Shown piece after piece: positions 50,901 through 60,027 of a stretch of DNA of 64,000 bases. The notes under the pieces are model-generated. The model was not told the origin of the DNA. It searched no databases and saw only the letters and a program-made list of their open reading frames with translations. The position numbers and the translations under genes were made by a program. The stretch's first letter is position 1, and every line of letters starts with the position of its first letter. Where the stretch lies: contig OY720344.1 in NCBI GenBank assembly GCA_963082975.1, forward strand, positions 67,050,546 to 67,114,545, written 5' to 3'. The stretch comes from Labia minor. Lineage: Eukaryota > Arthropoda > Insecta > Dermaptera > Spongiphoridae.

Positions 50901-53900
50901 TAGTTAGTTATTTTTTTCATTTCTAAATTCGAGGTCAACGATTACGCTAAAAGTTAAAAAATTGATTTTTTTTCTTTACTAAGGATGTTGTAGAGAAAAT
51001 AAATTATTTACCTTTCGAAGCTATACACTACAGGATTGGGATATTACTTAATGAATTTCCTTTCTGTAAAAAGAGTTTTATTTACATTTTTAATATAATT
51101 TAATTACATATTTATTTACAATATTATCTGTAAAAAGAAATCGATTCTTAAGTTGTTATATCCACAATTTTTATAAATTATACTGTTTCTCTAACAATTC
51201 TTTTTTATATAATAAATTAACAACTCCAATTAAATAATTTATTTATAAAGTATTACATTACAATTATAATGATTAATAATATAAACTATTTGAATTGAAT
51301 TCAATCAATTAAATTTAATAAACCAAATTATGGAGGTGAATATATATTATCCGTCTAAAAAGGTAGTGGAACGCCGTTCCACTGCGTTCCTATACAAAAC
51401 AGCACTGCCTATATATAATATATATTTATATATAATAGAAATTTTGATTTTTTTTAGTTTCTTTAGTAAATCGCTATTAAAATTGGTCATAGTTAAAAAA
51501 TTATTAATTTATTCTCAAATTATATATGTTTGTTGGAAGAAATAATTTTCACAAATATTAAATTATTTTATAGATATCATATTTAATTGAATATTTATTG
51601 ATTTTAATGTTTATGCCCTGCTTTAAAGTTAAAGGTGGTTTGTGCTAATAGTTTGTCTGAGACTGGTAAGTGAAATGAAACTAATTTTCCATTCGATTCA
51701 CTTTTAGATTAGAATGATCATTTCTTCATTTCAGTATAGTGGATGCGTGATAGGATGTTGTATAGCATCCGAAATTACCCCTGAATGGAATAATCATGTC
51801 ACTCAATTGATTCAACCCGATTGGCAAAGTGGAATCAAGGAATTGATTGAATTTCAACTATATATGATTAACAATCCGAATTTGTGGAATAAATTCATGA
51901 TACATAAGGTGAACCATCTTTGATCTTATTGGTAGAGGAGTTATATTATTATAATTTTGATATTTTAAATATTATAAATCTTATAATTTATTATTACCTA
52001 TCTTTTAAATAATTAATAGAATTGGGTGAAATTCAATTAACAATATTTTATCTTAAGAATAGATTAATAAAATAAATATATTCAATTGCCTTCTTTTTAA
52101 AAGTCCCAACTTGAAGTATATTTAATTTCAGGATAAATATAAAATGATTTAAAATCCTGTATAATCTATAATAATAAATCATTGAAAAATCAATAAGTGA
52201 CATTTGATGTACGTAGATTTTGAATAAATTTATATTTTATTTAAAAATAACTTTTTTTAAAACGCAAAAATAAATTAAAAATAAACTTTGATATAGAAAT
52301 ATTGAATGGCATTAATTACATAATGGATTGTTTTTAATAAACTAGAATGTTTTAAAAAATTTTATCTCATAATAACAACGCGTATTGTAATTAAGTAAAA
52401 ATATATTTTTAAATAAACCGAACCGAAAGCTTTACAATATTTTCATTTGCAAATGTAAAAAAAAAATAATCAAATTTTTTTAAATCACATAAGTATATAG
52501 AATTAATTTTAATATTAAAAAAATGATTTTTAATATAGTCCAATTGTAGCATAAATGGTAAAAGCATTGGAACATGTTCAGATCCTGGAAGAGGTAGAAG
52601 ACCCCTTTCCCTTTAGAGGAATAAATAATAATGATTAAATGGTTATGAAAAAACAAAATTAGGTTCGATTACTTTAATTTTATTGATAATTTTTTTCAAT
52701 AAAAAAAGATTTTAGGCCATTTAATATTGTTGAAATTTAAGGTTTGAATTTTTTTTACAATTCTTATCTTAATAGGAAAAAATAAAAAGGTTAATTTAAT
52801 GTTTTTATTTTTGTTATTTATTATTCTCAGATTTTGGAAATAATATTATTATTAAGGTAGAGGCTGAGGAGGGGGTCGCGGTTCGGGGTCTAGGGTAAAT
52901 TTTCTCGAGAGAGCAACAGGAAGACTTCTTTTGGTCTTTCTATAAAAGCTTATAGATTTAATAAAAATGGTTTATTTACAATATGCAAATAACTTCAAAA
53001 TTCAAACAAACTCAATACCTCCGGGCAGAGTGATCTCTCGTCATAGCATTCTCTCTCGTTGGTGTCCGCACTCCGATTTATATACGAGATTTCCCGCATT
53101 AATTGTGGTGAGAGAGGGTCGGGAGACTTTCCCTTGGACGTTATAAACGGCCCTGTTTTAAGCATGATTGGGGAAACCCGAGGCATTTCCGCTGGCCTGG
53201 GTTACTGAAGTAGAGAAACATTTTACAATATCAGTGTCGACAATGGCCCTTCCCAGAGTGAGTGGAGTGAGAAGGTCGCGACACCCCGTCATCGAGAGTC
53301 CCTCGGCCACAACTTTCACTTCTCACATTAATTAATAATAATTAATAAATACATTAATAGGAGAAAACACTGTTTATATTTACATTTTGGTAGGCAAAAT
53401 TAGAGGATGTTGACAATGATGCGTTACTGTGATAATGAGAGACCTTAAATTCCTTAAAATTTTGAAGACCCAATCAACAACAATTTAATGGAAATGTCTT
53501 GAAATTCGAAAAAAGCCTAAATGTTTTTCAGGATCTGATCAGTTTTCACAACAATACATTACCCAATTGGTAACCATGATGTTTTTGCCTATACTTTTGG
53601 GTTTTATGTTAGATGATATCTTTTCCGAATATATCCAGATTTTCAACTAAACTAAAAAACTTTCCATCTCATCCAATTAATCTCTAATATTTAATGAATC
53701 ATTTATTTAAACGAAAAATATATTATGTTTTTTTCAAAATTTTTTGGTAAAACGTAGATTAACCTTTTATAAAAGTTATGTTTGTATTAGATTTCGCCTC
53801 CGCCTATTTTTGATGAGTTTTCAAATAAAGCAACAACTCTTGACATTGTATTTCACTGCTTGAAAAGAAAAGAGACTAGTCACATGGATTTTGATTAGTT

Positions 53901-56900
53901 TTTTAACCTCAGGCTACATTCGTCTTAAGTTCTGATGAGATAATTTTCAATTAAGAGAGATTTTTTTCTATATATTTTCCTCTCTTCGTTGTCTTTCTTC
54001 TTCAACTCACTCATCTTAAATATAATCTATTCGGTTTGTCGTTATAAAATAAACAAAACTTAGAAAGTAAATATCATTGAAATTTCATATTTGAAATATA
54101 ATGTCAATTCAAACTTTACTTTGCATTTCGAAATTCATATTAATAATTGATATTGATTTAATAAAATGGGTTGTATTGTAAAATTGATATTCAAAAAATA
54201 TTCTGTATTTATGGATATTTCAATAAATAGTAACTTTGTTAAATATTATTCATTAGTGCATAAAGATCTCCATTCAAAAATTCATTCTAAACAGAGTAAC
54301 TTAAGTTTGATGTTAAATACACTTATAATGTTTAATTAGTCTCATTTCGTATATATAATTCCATTCATTTTTAATAGAAATTAAAAGTTCAATTATTTAT
54401 CCAGAAGAAGAAAGATCTAAAATCATAAAATAGAGAATAAATAGAAAAATATAATAAAAAATTAAATTAAAATCAAAAAAATATTTTATATTCAAACAAT
54501 TATCTCAAATAAAAATTTAATCTAATATCTATTGTAACAACATTTGTAAAAAAAAAAATTATTTTCAATAGATATGGCAAATTGATCTTTTGGTAACGGT
54601 TAGTAATGCTTCTCATCGAGGAGTGGGTACCGCCCTGGTCAAAAAAAGCCTTGATGAGGCCAAACGTCGAGATGTTCAAGTTGCAAGATTTTTTGTTTCG
54701 CACGAATTCGCTGAGGCAATTGCTATTAAAATGGGCATGAAATTTACCCATTCTGTGGATTATAGACGATATATAATTGACAATCATATTCGCCATTTTA
54801 AGGTTCAATATTATCTTTTAAATTTAAATAGATTCATCATTTCAATATAATTTATCAAATAATAGTTTTATAGAATTTTATAAAATAATTTAAAAATCTA
54901 TATGGTAACATTATTCTTATTGTAATTAAAAAAATCCTTCTTATGTAGTACTATTTAATTTTTAAAATAATATAAATGTAATTAAAAAATAACAAATAAT
55001 TATTGGTTCAATTTGATATATATACTCGATATTATTTTTCCTGTAGAATGAATTTTTTTAGGGTTAATATTAATGTTTTTAAAAATAAAAATAGTATATT
55101 TCCATTTTTAAAATGTTTATTATAATCTTGAATTCTATGAAAACAATATTTTCAAAATTTTAAATAACAAGTATTATATAATAAAATATAAACAGAAGGT
55201 TAAACTAACTCTGGGTTGTTTGGAATACAGAGGCGGTGTAGCAACTTATGGGCCGCCACGAACGTAAAGATGAAAACTTTTTAAATATGCTTAAACTAAA
55301 AATGAAATGTATGTTAACGGGAACTTCATTAAAAAAATATATATTATTTTATTTATTGCAATGAAATATTAAAAAATCATATTTAAGAATTTTAATGCTT
55401 AGACTCTAGGGCGCTAATTGGTTGAACTGAAAGCCTGATTTTGCCCAAAAACACTAAATTTATAAACCTCAAAATTTAAACCTAATCAGAAAACCTGTTA
55501 GTATTTATAACATACTTCCACTCATCATCTCAAAAATTAATGAGAATTAATGTTGAAAATATCAAAATATATATACCAAAATCTAATTTTTTTTAAGTGA
55601 CTTTTTTAAGTGAGAACATAAAAAAAAATATTTTCAATCTGAAGTCATTAAAATCAAACTACATAATTTACAAGTAAAAAAGAAAGTAAATTTAAATTAA
55701 TTTAGGTTTTTTTTAGAACCATATTAGGGCTTACAATACCGAACTAAAATCTGAATACCGGTATTTGGTATTTGAAATTTGAAATACCGGGATACCGGTA
55801 TTAATACCGGTATTATTAATAATAAATTTCCTAGCTATATTTCTTCTCACCTCAGTTGTTATATTGACTTTTTAACAAATAATATATGAAATCCAATAAA
55901 TATTGTTCTGAAATGAGTAGATATTATTTATTTTATTACATAGAGAGTAGGAATAGATAGATACAAAAAAACGTGCAAGTAAAATAAAGTAAATAATAAA
56001 TTTTATGTGTGTTACATTTTACATATAATAGGCTCGTATGGTATTATATAATTAAAGAATCAAATATAATTAAAGAAGTAAAAAATATAAAAATATAAAT
56101 TGAAAGTATTTAATATTAATAACTTGCGTTTTGTTTATTAAAGTTTGCTCTTAAAAAACACAACGAATCAAACGTTTCATCATCAAGCGAGGACCGAATT
56201 TTCGTACAAATATAACCAGCGGCCGAAAAAGCTCTTTCTGATTCTACACTTGTCGGCACTATTGTCATTAAAACATCATACACATTTTGTAAATTCGTAA
56301 ATTCGTAATACCAAAATACCGGTATTTTTACATAAATACCGGTTTTTAATACCGGACAAAAATCGTCCGGGATCCCGGTATTGTTAGCCCTAAACCATAT
56401 TAAAAAAAGTCGAAAGTATTTAAGATCCTGATTGCAAAAACATTTTACTTTTTGAAGTGAAACTTCTTTAGCGGCGTCCTGACATTTGGTTGAGAATGGA
56501 GAGTGAATTGAAAAATTGAGATTTCGTAACGCAAGTGAGAAAAAAGATATAGGTATAACGAGTGAGAATGAGAAAGAGGCTATCTGCGTCTCCCTTTTGT
56601 GCGGTCTTTCGTTCTAATCCCCACTCATACCAAAGTCCATGACGCGCATGCGCGCGAGTACGTTGACGAAAATTCTCAAGTCAAATATACAGCGTGCACG
56701 CATACCGAAGCATGTAATTGTGTGTGTGAACATGGTCGGCGATTCACACGCCAACACATACAGTTATGTGCGTCGATGACCATTCACGTTATTTATCCGA
56801 ATCTCAACATTACTTTAACACTACTAAATCAATTTAAAATTATTATTGCATTTAAAACTGCTTTTCTCTACTCCACAGATTTCACTATGCCGAAAAAAAA

Positions 56901-58395
56901 TAACGACCAAAATTTAGACGATATTATTTATTTCATACACCGTTCACTACTGGTTTATAGCCACACAGGTGCAAATGCACTTGAACGAGGCGAAGATAAA
57001 ATCCCTCTAATTCTCGGGGGAGATTTTAATGTAAATTTTGGATCTGATGATTCGTTGCCGTTGATCAACTTTCTTCGAGAAACATTTGGTCTGCTTATAA
57101 ATAACGATCCCAAGGAATCAACAACAAAATCTGGAACTACAATAGATGCTGTTTTTACACGTTATATAGAAAATATCGAATCACGAACATATATATCTTA
57201 TTTTAGTTATCACAAGCCATTAATATCAGTATTACCAATTGAAGCACCAACCGACAATAGTACAGGCAATGTAGATATGATGATAGAGTAGATAATAATA
57301 ATAATAAAGCGAATATTTGTTACGAAAATTTTATACTGTTATATGTCTTTCGAAATGATCCCTTTATTTTTCTCTATTTCTCTCTCACTCACACTCTCAA
57401 CTAAAATTTCTCTTATTCTCTAGATTCTAAGAAGTTTCACTTCCGCCACGTGTACGATGCTGCACATTTTGCTTTTTTTTTATTAGAACCATATTGAAAA
57501 AATTGAAAAAAATATACAAAATCATATAAAATGAATAAGTACTTTTAAGGTGACTCGCCCCCCCCCCCCTCCGGGCCGGAACGGCCCTTTATGTGATGTC
57601 TGTAACATTATGAAGTTAGTTACAAATTCAGTTTAAACTTAAATTGCAAACACCGTTTGCAACGGGATCGTCTAGTATATATTATAATTAATTTAATATA
57701 TATATATATTAATATTAATATAGTATTATATTATATATATTTATAAGACTTGACACCTTTCCCTCACTCTATGCTATATTTTGATAAAATTGATCATTAT
57801 TATAGGTATTATGAAAAAATAAAGTTATAAATAAATATTTTCATCATCTTTATAATTATAGTTAGATAAATCGGATTCTATTAATAATCTTTGTCTTCGG
57901 ATTATGTATTTTAAAAATGAATTCTAAAGCATTGTGCTTGATTCATCATCAACCAAATGAATCGAACTGGAGAGTGAGCGGGATATTGTATTATAGATAG
58001 ACAATGAATAGAATAAGAATAAAAGACATTCTTCCATTAATGAAATCAAAAGTCAAATGAATCCAATTCAATCAAAAATAACGAGGGAATCGAATAGGAT
58101 TGGTTTAACGAGGAAGAGGGTGCTATCTCTTTTCCCCTCTCTCCAAAATCAGGATACAATCAACTGATCAATATTAGAAATGCATTTATAGAAATAGGAT
58201 TAAAAATACTCGTTTAATATTAAATATAAATAAATTTTTAATTATTTTTATTTTTAGTTCCCACAAGAATATCCTGAATGTAAAGTCTATGTGAAAGTTT
58301 TAGGAAAGGTTTGCGATATAAAAAAACCATTAGAAGTCCATATCAAGAAAGACGATAAAAATATAAAACGGCCAGCTAAGAATAAAAAAAAATAA
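37444..58395 (+). CDS. GNAT-family N-acetyltransferase, five exons
   Basis: Exons: 37444-37575, 44434-44625, 51735-51908, 54572-54802, 58258-58395. All junctions are GT-AG and phase 0, and the splice gives 288 residues. The fold transfers an acetyl group from acetyl-CoA to an amine. Motif A is in exon 4: DLLVTVSNASHRGVGTALV, where R182-G-V-G-T-A187 fits the acetyl-CoA loop Q/R-x-x-G-x-G/A. Exon 2 has YLEREPLIRA, as in insect arylalkylamine (dopamine) N-acetyltransferases with their DEPL motif. Exon 5 has the usual late strand (VYVKVLGK) and a lysine-rich tail. It is somewhat longer than typical (about 220-250), mainly at the N-terminus. Substrate cannot be told. The introns hold most repeats of the right half. 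Confidence 0.8.
37576..39400 (+). other. GNAT intron 1, first part
   Basis: A/T-rich. Apart from the SINE tail at 38265-38345 nothing is supported. Confidence 0.35.
38265..38345 (+). mobile_element. SINE 3' fragment
   Basis: TGTACAGATCATACAATACC and CCTTACTTAGGCAACAACC match the 3' part of the SINE-like repeat at 7075-7290. Confidence 0.4.
39462..39551 (+). CDS. Possible alternative first exon of the GNAT gene (form b)
   Basis: ATG in a very good context (AACCAAAATGGG) opens a frame MGKVSTLRPFEPNIHYRL... of 28-30 residues. It ends at a donor, GTAAAA at 39546 or AAA before GTGAGA at 39552. Both leave phase 0, matching exon 2 at 44434. No acceptor lies just upstream, and TATATAAA lies at about 39411, so it could be a first exon with its own promoter. 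The composition is clearly coding-like. It may instead belong to another gene. Confidence 0.45.
39560..42200 (+). other. GNAT intron 1, middle part
   Basis: A/T-rich with (AT)n runs near 41376 and 41780-41812. No gene or repeat supported. Confidence 0.4.
42210..42504. mobile_element. hAT-type MITE, 295 bp
   Basis: The ends are CAGCGGTCGGGGAAC and GTTCCCCGACCGCTG. CTGTAGAG is exactly repeated at 42202-42209 and 42505-42512. It holds a poly-G run at 42364-42377. A minus-strand frame (42319-42525) may be a transposase scrap but is not convincing. Confidence 0.75.
43015..43476. mobile_element. PIF/Harbinger-type MITE
   Basis: The ends AGCCGGCTCCACACATGCGG and CCGCATATGTGGAGCCGGTT are inverted repeats, flanked by TAA on both sides (43012-43014, 43477-43479). 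A 3 bp TWA duplication fits PIF/Harbinger. The motif ACACCGCATGTG also occurs once more inside. Confidence 0.55.
43613..43889. mobile_element. hAT-type MITE, 277 bp
   Basis: AACTAAAG is exactly repeated at 43605-43612 and 43890-43897. The ends are CTGTGATTCTCAAAG and GGCCAACCACTG, an imperfect inverted repeat of the usual CAGTGGTT type. Both ends have GGGGGCG/GGGCGC blocks. Confidence 0.6.
44434..44625 (+). CDS. GNAT gene, exon 2
   Basis: Acceptor CTTCCCTCTAG (to 44433), donor TGTAAG before GTAATA. It codes for 64 residues, EPPFVIDKCGAEHY to ERCVFVAICK, covering the first strand and helices of the GNAT fold, including YLEREPLIRA. The frame is open throughout and much richer in GC than its flanks. 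Confidence 0.75.
44626..45545 (+). other. GNAT intron 2, first part
   Basis: Contains repeat-like DNA at about 44925-45290 (TGTCTATCTGTCTGTATGTA, and the hairpin GCGGGAGTG...TTTCCCGC near 45252-45281), resembling another microsatellite-bearing element, class unknown. Confidence 0.35.
45551..45960 (-). mobile_element. Family A repeat, rearranged copy A6
   Basis: Inverted copy. A short piece of the middle (GACGATAGGAAGGGTTATTTTC) is joined before the end CCGACGATAGTAAGG, and the copy stops near GAGAAAAATCATCTTTATT, so the 5' part of the repeat is missing. Confidence 0.6.
45965..47095 (+). other. GNAT intron 2, A/T-rich part
   Basis: No supported feature. Confidence 0.4.
47098..47695 (-). mobile_element. 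LINE 3' fragment
   Basis: Inverted relative to 15565 and 61850: it starts at CTATCTATCTCT (the GATA tail), then GCTCGAAAGTTCTTGG and the 3' region, and continues to AATGCAACCTCGATTTAAAT. The coding remains are broken. Confidence 0.55.
47735..47840 (+). mobile_element. SINE-like head
   Basis: ATTAGCTTGGTGGTCATAGG resembles a pol III A box region, and GAGAGAGCAAATCTCGCC a poor B box about 45 bp later. Weak. Confidence 0.3.
47955..48215 (-). mobile_element. Candidate solo LTR
   Basis: On the minus strand it starts TGTAGGAGAGG, is GC-rich in the first 160 bp, has AATAAA (in TGAAATAAACTT) and ends in CCTATA within an AT microsatellite. The ends TGTAGG and CCTATA are a near-perfect short inverted repeat. 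The target duplication cannot be read because both flanks are (AT)n. It could be another repeat type. Confidence 0.3.
48293..48682 (-). mobile_element. Family A repeat, copy A7
   Basis: Inverted copy from GGTATTTTTAGCATGATGTC to about AAAAATATTTGCCC. It lacks both ends but has the (CCGT)n centre and two TGACGTCA sites. Confidence 0.6.
48780..50920 (-). pseudogene. hAT transposase of the KIAA1586-like group, disrupted
   Basis: On the minus strand, pieces in order are: a start MKKITNYFST (50920), a stop after about 50 codons, a zinc-finger region (CTICRKVGTLG to HKESEAHKAA, 50698-50471), the catalytic core (ACDGAAVMSGCNSGVKKLI, VWHCANHRLELSV and STRWVSSSWRT, 50115-49552), and a C-terminal dimerisation end (ALLFVKLVGPP, CWLLKGRH, 48974-48780). 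The motifs match hAT transposases related to vertebrate KIAA1586. Stops and frame changes separate the pieces, so it is not functional. It once cut and rejoined DNA at the element ends. Confidence 0.75.
51735..51908 (+). CDS. GNAT gene, exon 3
   Basis: Acceptor CTTCATTTCAG (to 51734), donor CATAAG before GTGAAC. It codes for 58 residues, YSGCVIGCCIASEITPEW to NKFMIHK. The VIGCCIASEI part is the central GNAT strand following exon 2's VFVAICK; the remainder is the variable helical insert of insect aaNAT-like enzymes. Confidence 0.7.
51909..52535 (+). other. GNAT intron 3, A/T-rich part
   Basis: No supported feature. Confidence 0.4.
52540..52640 (+). mobile_element. SINE-like head
   Basis: TGTAGCATAAATGGTAAAAGC resembles an A box region and ATGTTCAGATCCTGG a B box. 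It is not a complete tRNA. Confidence 0.4.
52856..53330 (-). mobile_element. Candidate solo LTR, ~470 bp
   Basis: On the minus strand it starts TGTGAGAAGTG, is GC-rich, has a TATA box (CGTATATAAATC, near 53075) and AATAAA (GTAAATAAACC, near 52970), and ends near CCTCTACCTTA. The order promoter then polyadenylation signal in a compact GC-rich block fits U3-R-U5. The target duplication is uncertain (ATTA on both sides is possible). No internal retroelement region is present. Confidence 0.45.
53335..54565 (+). other. GNAT intron 3, last part
   Basis: A/T-rich. A 40-codon open frame after an acceptor-like site near 53530 (SDQFSQQYITQLV...) is noted but not called. Confidence 0.35.
54572..54802 (+). 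CDS. GNAT gene, exon 4 (acetyl-CoA binding motif)
   Basis: Acceptor TTATTTTCAATAG (to 54571), donor TTTAAG before GTTCAA, a weak donor. It codes for 77 residues: IWQIDLLVTV, HRGVGTALVKKSLDEAKRR and FVSHEFAEAIAIKMGMKF. The first two are motif A of GNAT enzymes; the last, with its Ser-His and the GM turn, is motif B. Confidence 0.75.
54803..55716 (+). other. GNAT intron 4, first part
   Basis: A/T-rich, with a GC-richer spot at 55200-55270. No supported feature. Confidence 0.4.
55725..56392 (-). mobile_element. hAT-type element with transposase end
   Basis: AACCATAT is exactly repeated at 55717-55724 and 56393-56400. The ends are TAGGGCTTACAATACCG and CGGTATTGTTAGCCCTA, with many ATACCGGTATT units inside both. 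The minus strand at about 56290-56118 encodes a hAT dimerisation domain end. Confidence 0.8.
56118..56290 (-). pseudogene. hAT transposase C-terminal fragment
   Basis: An open minus-strand frame reads VPTSVESERAFSAAGYICTK, then IRSSLDDETFDSLCFLRANF and a stop. This is the conserved SERxFS...AG...L..LRxN end of hAT transposases. The catalytic core is missing. Confidence 0.75.
56887..57291 (+). pseudogene. AP-type endonuclease fragment, Helentron-like
   Basis: The frame, open from 56599 and with a Met at 56887, reads LILGGDFNVNFGSDDSLPL, then GTTIDAVFTRYIENI and YISYFSYHKPLIS before TAG. GGDFN is the metal-binding motif of AP-like endonucleases and SYHKPL stands where SDH normally does. The combination GTTIDAVF...SYFSYH is what I associate with the endonuclease domain of Helentron (rolling-circle) proteins. 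The Rep and helicase parts are absent, so this is a fragment. A LINE endonuclease is the main alternative. Confidence 0.55.
57480..57591 (-). mobile_element. Truncated copy of the 8350 hAT-type MITE
   Basis: CCGGGCCGGAACGGCCCT with a poly-C run and AATGAATAAGTACTTTTAAG match 8350-8480 inverted. The other end is missing. Confidence 0.55.
57646..57675 (+). mobile_element. Helitron 3' terminus
   Basis: Hairpin GCAAAC-ACC-GTTTGC (57646-57660), then AACGGGATCGT, then CTAG (57672-57675) followed by T. Hairpin, about 11 nt and CTRR is the usual Helitron end. A diverged copy of part of it, TTTGCAACGGGCTCGACTA, is at about 10077-10096. Confidence 0.65.
57690..58250 (+). other. GNAT intron 4, last part
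   Basis: A/T-rich, no supported feature. Confidence 0.4.
58258..58395 (+). CDS. GNAT gene, last exon
   Basis: Acceptor TTATTTTTAG (to 58257). It codes for 45 residues: FPQEYPECKVYVKVLGK, the last strand of the GNAT fold, then a lysine-rich tail ending in a run of Lys and TAA at 58393-58395. AATAAA motifs follow within 30 bp. Confidence 0.7.
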   Translation, partial: FPQEYPECKVYVKVLGKVCDIKKPLEVHIKKDDKNIKRPAKNKKK

Positions 58396-58763
58396 ATAAA
58401 TGAATTATCATATAAATAAATAATTTTTTGATTTTCAAATAATATCTATAATTTTTACTATCTGGATGTCGAGATTTTGATGTTTTTATTTTTATTTTTG
58501 AAGGTTCCTGAATCATTTTGACTAAGATTGAGAAAAATGTCTGTGTGTATGTATGTAGGCAAGATTACGCAAAAACGGTTTGAGCTAGAAGAATGAAATT
58601 TGGTACACGGGCATTATTCAAAATTCGTAGTTTTCTATCAACTTTTGAGAAATGTAGCTCATCCGGAATAGGGTCATTTCCTACCACATTTTCAATTTTT
58701 TTTCCCTCTAAAGTTTAGAAGAAAAATAAAAATATATGTTTGATAGTTTTCACATGATTAATA

Positions 58764-60027
58764 AGTTGACCTGTGGCCAGGTCCGAACCGACCGACGGTT
58801 TGAAATAAATTAATTTCCAGCTACAGAAACAATTTCAAATAATTTTCATATATCTATTAATGTAATAAAAAACAGATATGGATACATAAATAATAAATAT
58901 AAACATTTTTAATTTTATTTTATTTATAATATATATGCAAGACCAGGCTGTGACGTCATGTATGGCTGGATGACGTCATATAATTTTAAATCAAGAAAAA
59001 ACTAATAAATATGATTTTTTTCGAGGATAAAACCAATACAAAATGCATGATTCGTGGTGATATATAAAAAAATCTCCTTTGGTGTGAAAATAACCCTTTC
59101 CTTCCTATCGTCGATCGCTAATACTACCACTTCCGGTTTCCGGAATTGCACCAAAAGTTGATCAATTCATCCCACTGATGCATTAAGTAAATATACCAAA
59201 TTTCATCAAAATCGGTTGAGCCGTTTAGGCTGTATACATCTATACGGACGGACAGACGGACATCATGCTAAAAATACTTTTTTACCGACCGACGATAGTA
59301 AGGGAGGTATTGTTTTCACACCAAATTTCTCATGTGGAGATTTTTACATATCTCCACGAATCATGCATTTTCTTAACAGAAAAAAGTATTTTTAGCATGA
59401 TGTCTGTCCGTCCGTCTGTCCGTCCGTCTGTCCGTCCGTATAGATGTGTACAGCCTGAACGGCTTAACGGATTTTGATGAAATTTGGTATATTTACTTAA
59501 TGCATAAGTGGGATGAATTGATCAACTTTTGGTGCAAATCCGGAAACCGGAAGTGGTAGTATTAGCGATCGACGATAAGAAGGGAAGGGTTATTTTCGCA
59601 CCAAATTTCACATAAGGAGATTTTTTTACATATCACCACGAATGTATTGGTTTTATCCTCGGGAAAAATCATCTTCATTATGTTTTTCTTAATTTAAAAT
59701 TATATGACGTCACCCAGCCCTTCATGACGTCACAGGCTCGGGCAACGCCGGCTACCTCAGCTATATATTATAAATAAAATAAAATTAAAAATATTTATGT
59801 TATATCCATATCTGTTTTTTATTACATTAATAGATATATTAAAATTATTTGAAATTGTTTCTGTAGCTGGAAATTAATTTATTTCAAACCGTCGGTCGGT
59901 TCGGACCTGGCCACAGGTCAACTTATTCTGTTTGGAAAATGCATGATTCGTGGAGATATGTAAAAATCTCCACATGTGAAATTTGGTGTGAAAACAATAC
60001 CTCCCTTACTATCGTCGGTCGGTAAAA
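58764..60027 (+). mobile_element. Family A repeat, copy A8, split by A9
   Basis: Pieces 58764-59279 and 59924-60027. It starts AGTTGACCTGTGG and ends GTCGGTCGGTAAAA, and lies inside family B copy B5 without any duplicated target bases. Confidence 0.75.
59280..59923 (-). mobile_element. Family A repeat, copy A9, complete
   Basis: Inverted, from TTTTACCGACCGACGATAG to CCACAGGTCAACT, about 644 bp. It lies in the T-tract of A8 between AAAATACTT and CTGTTT. Subfamily with GCCGGCTACCTCAGC, as in A1. Confidence 0.75.

Larger units (their letters stand above)
48236..51407 (-). mobile_element. hAT element with decayed transposase gene, 3.2 kb
   Basis: The ends CAGTGCTGTTTTGTA and TACAAAACAGCACTG are flanked by CCTATGTA (48228-48235) and CCTATATA (51408-51415), 7 of 8 identical. 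GGTAGTGGAACGC is repeated inside both ends. The gene lies on the minus strand. A family A copy sits inside the left end. Confidence 0.8.

Noticed and set aside
53529..53653. Open frame SDQFSQQYITQLV... after an acceptor-like site in GNAT intron 3
   Set aside because: It does not fit the GNAT fold, ends in a stop, and skipping it gives a complete enzyme.
56599..56886. N-terminal part of the 230-codon frame
   Set aside because: No domain character; only the part from about 56887 looks like an endonuclease.
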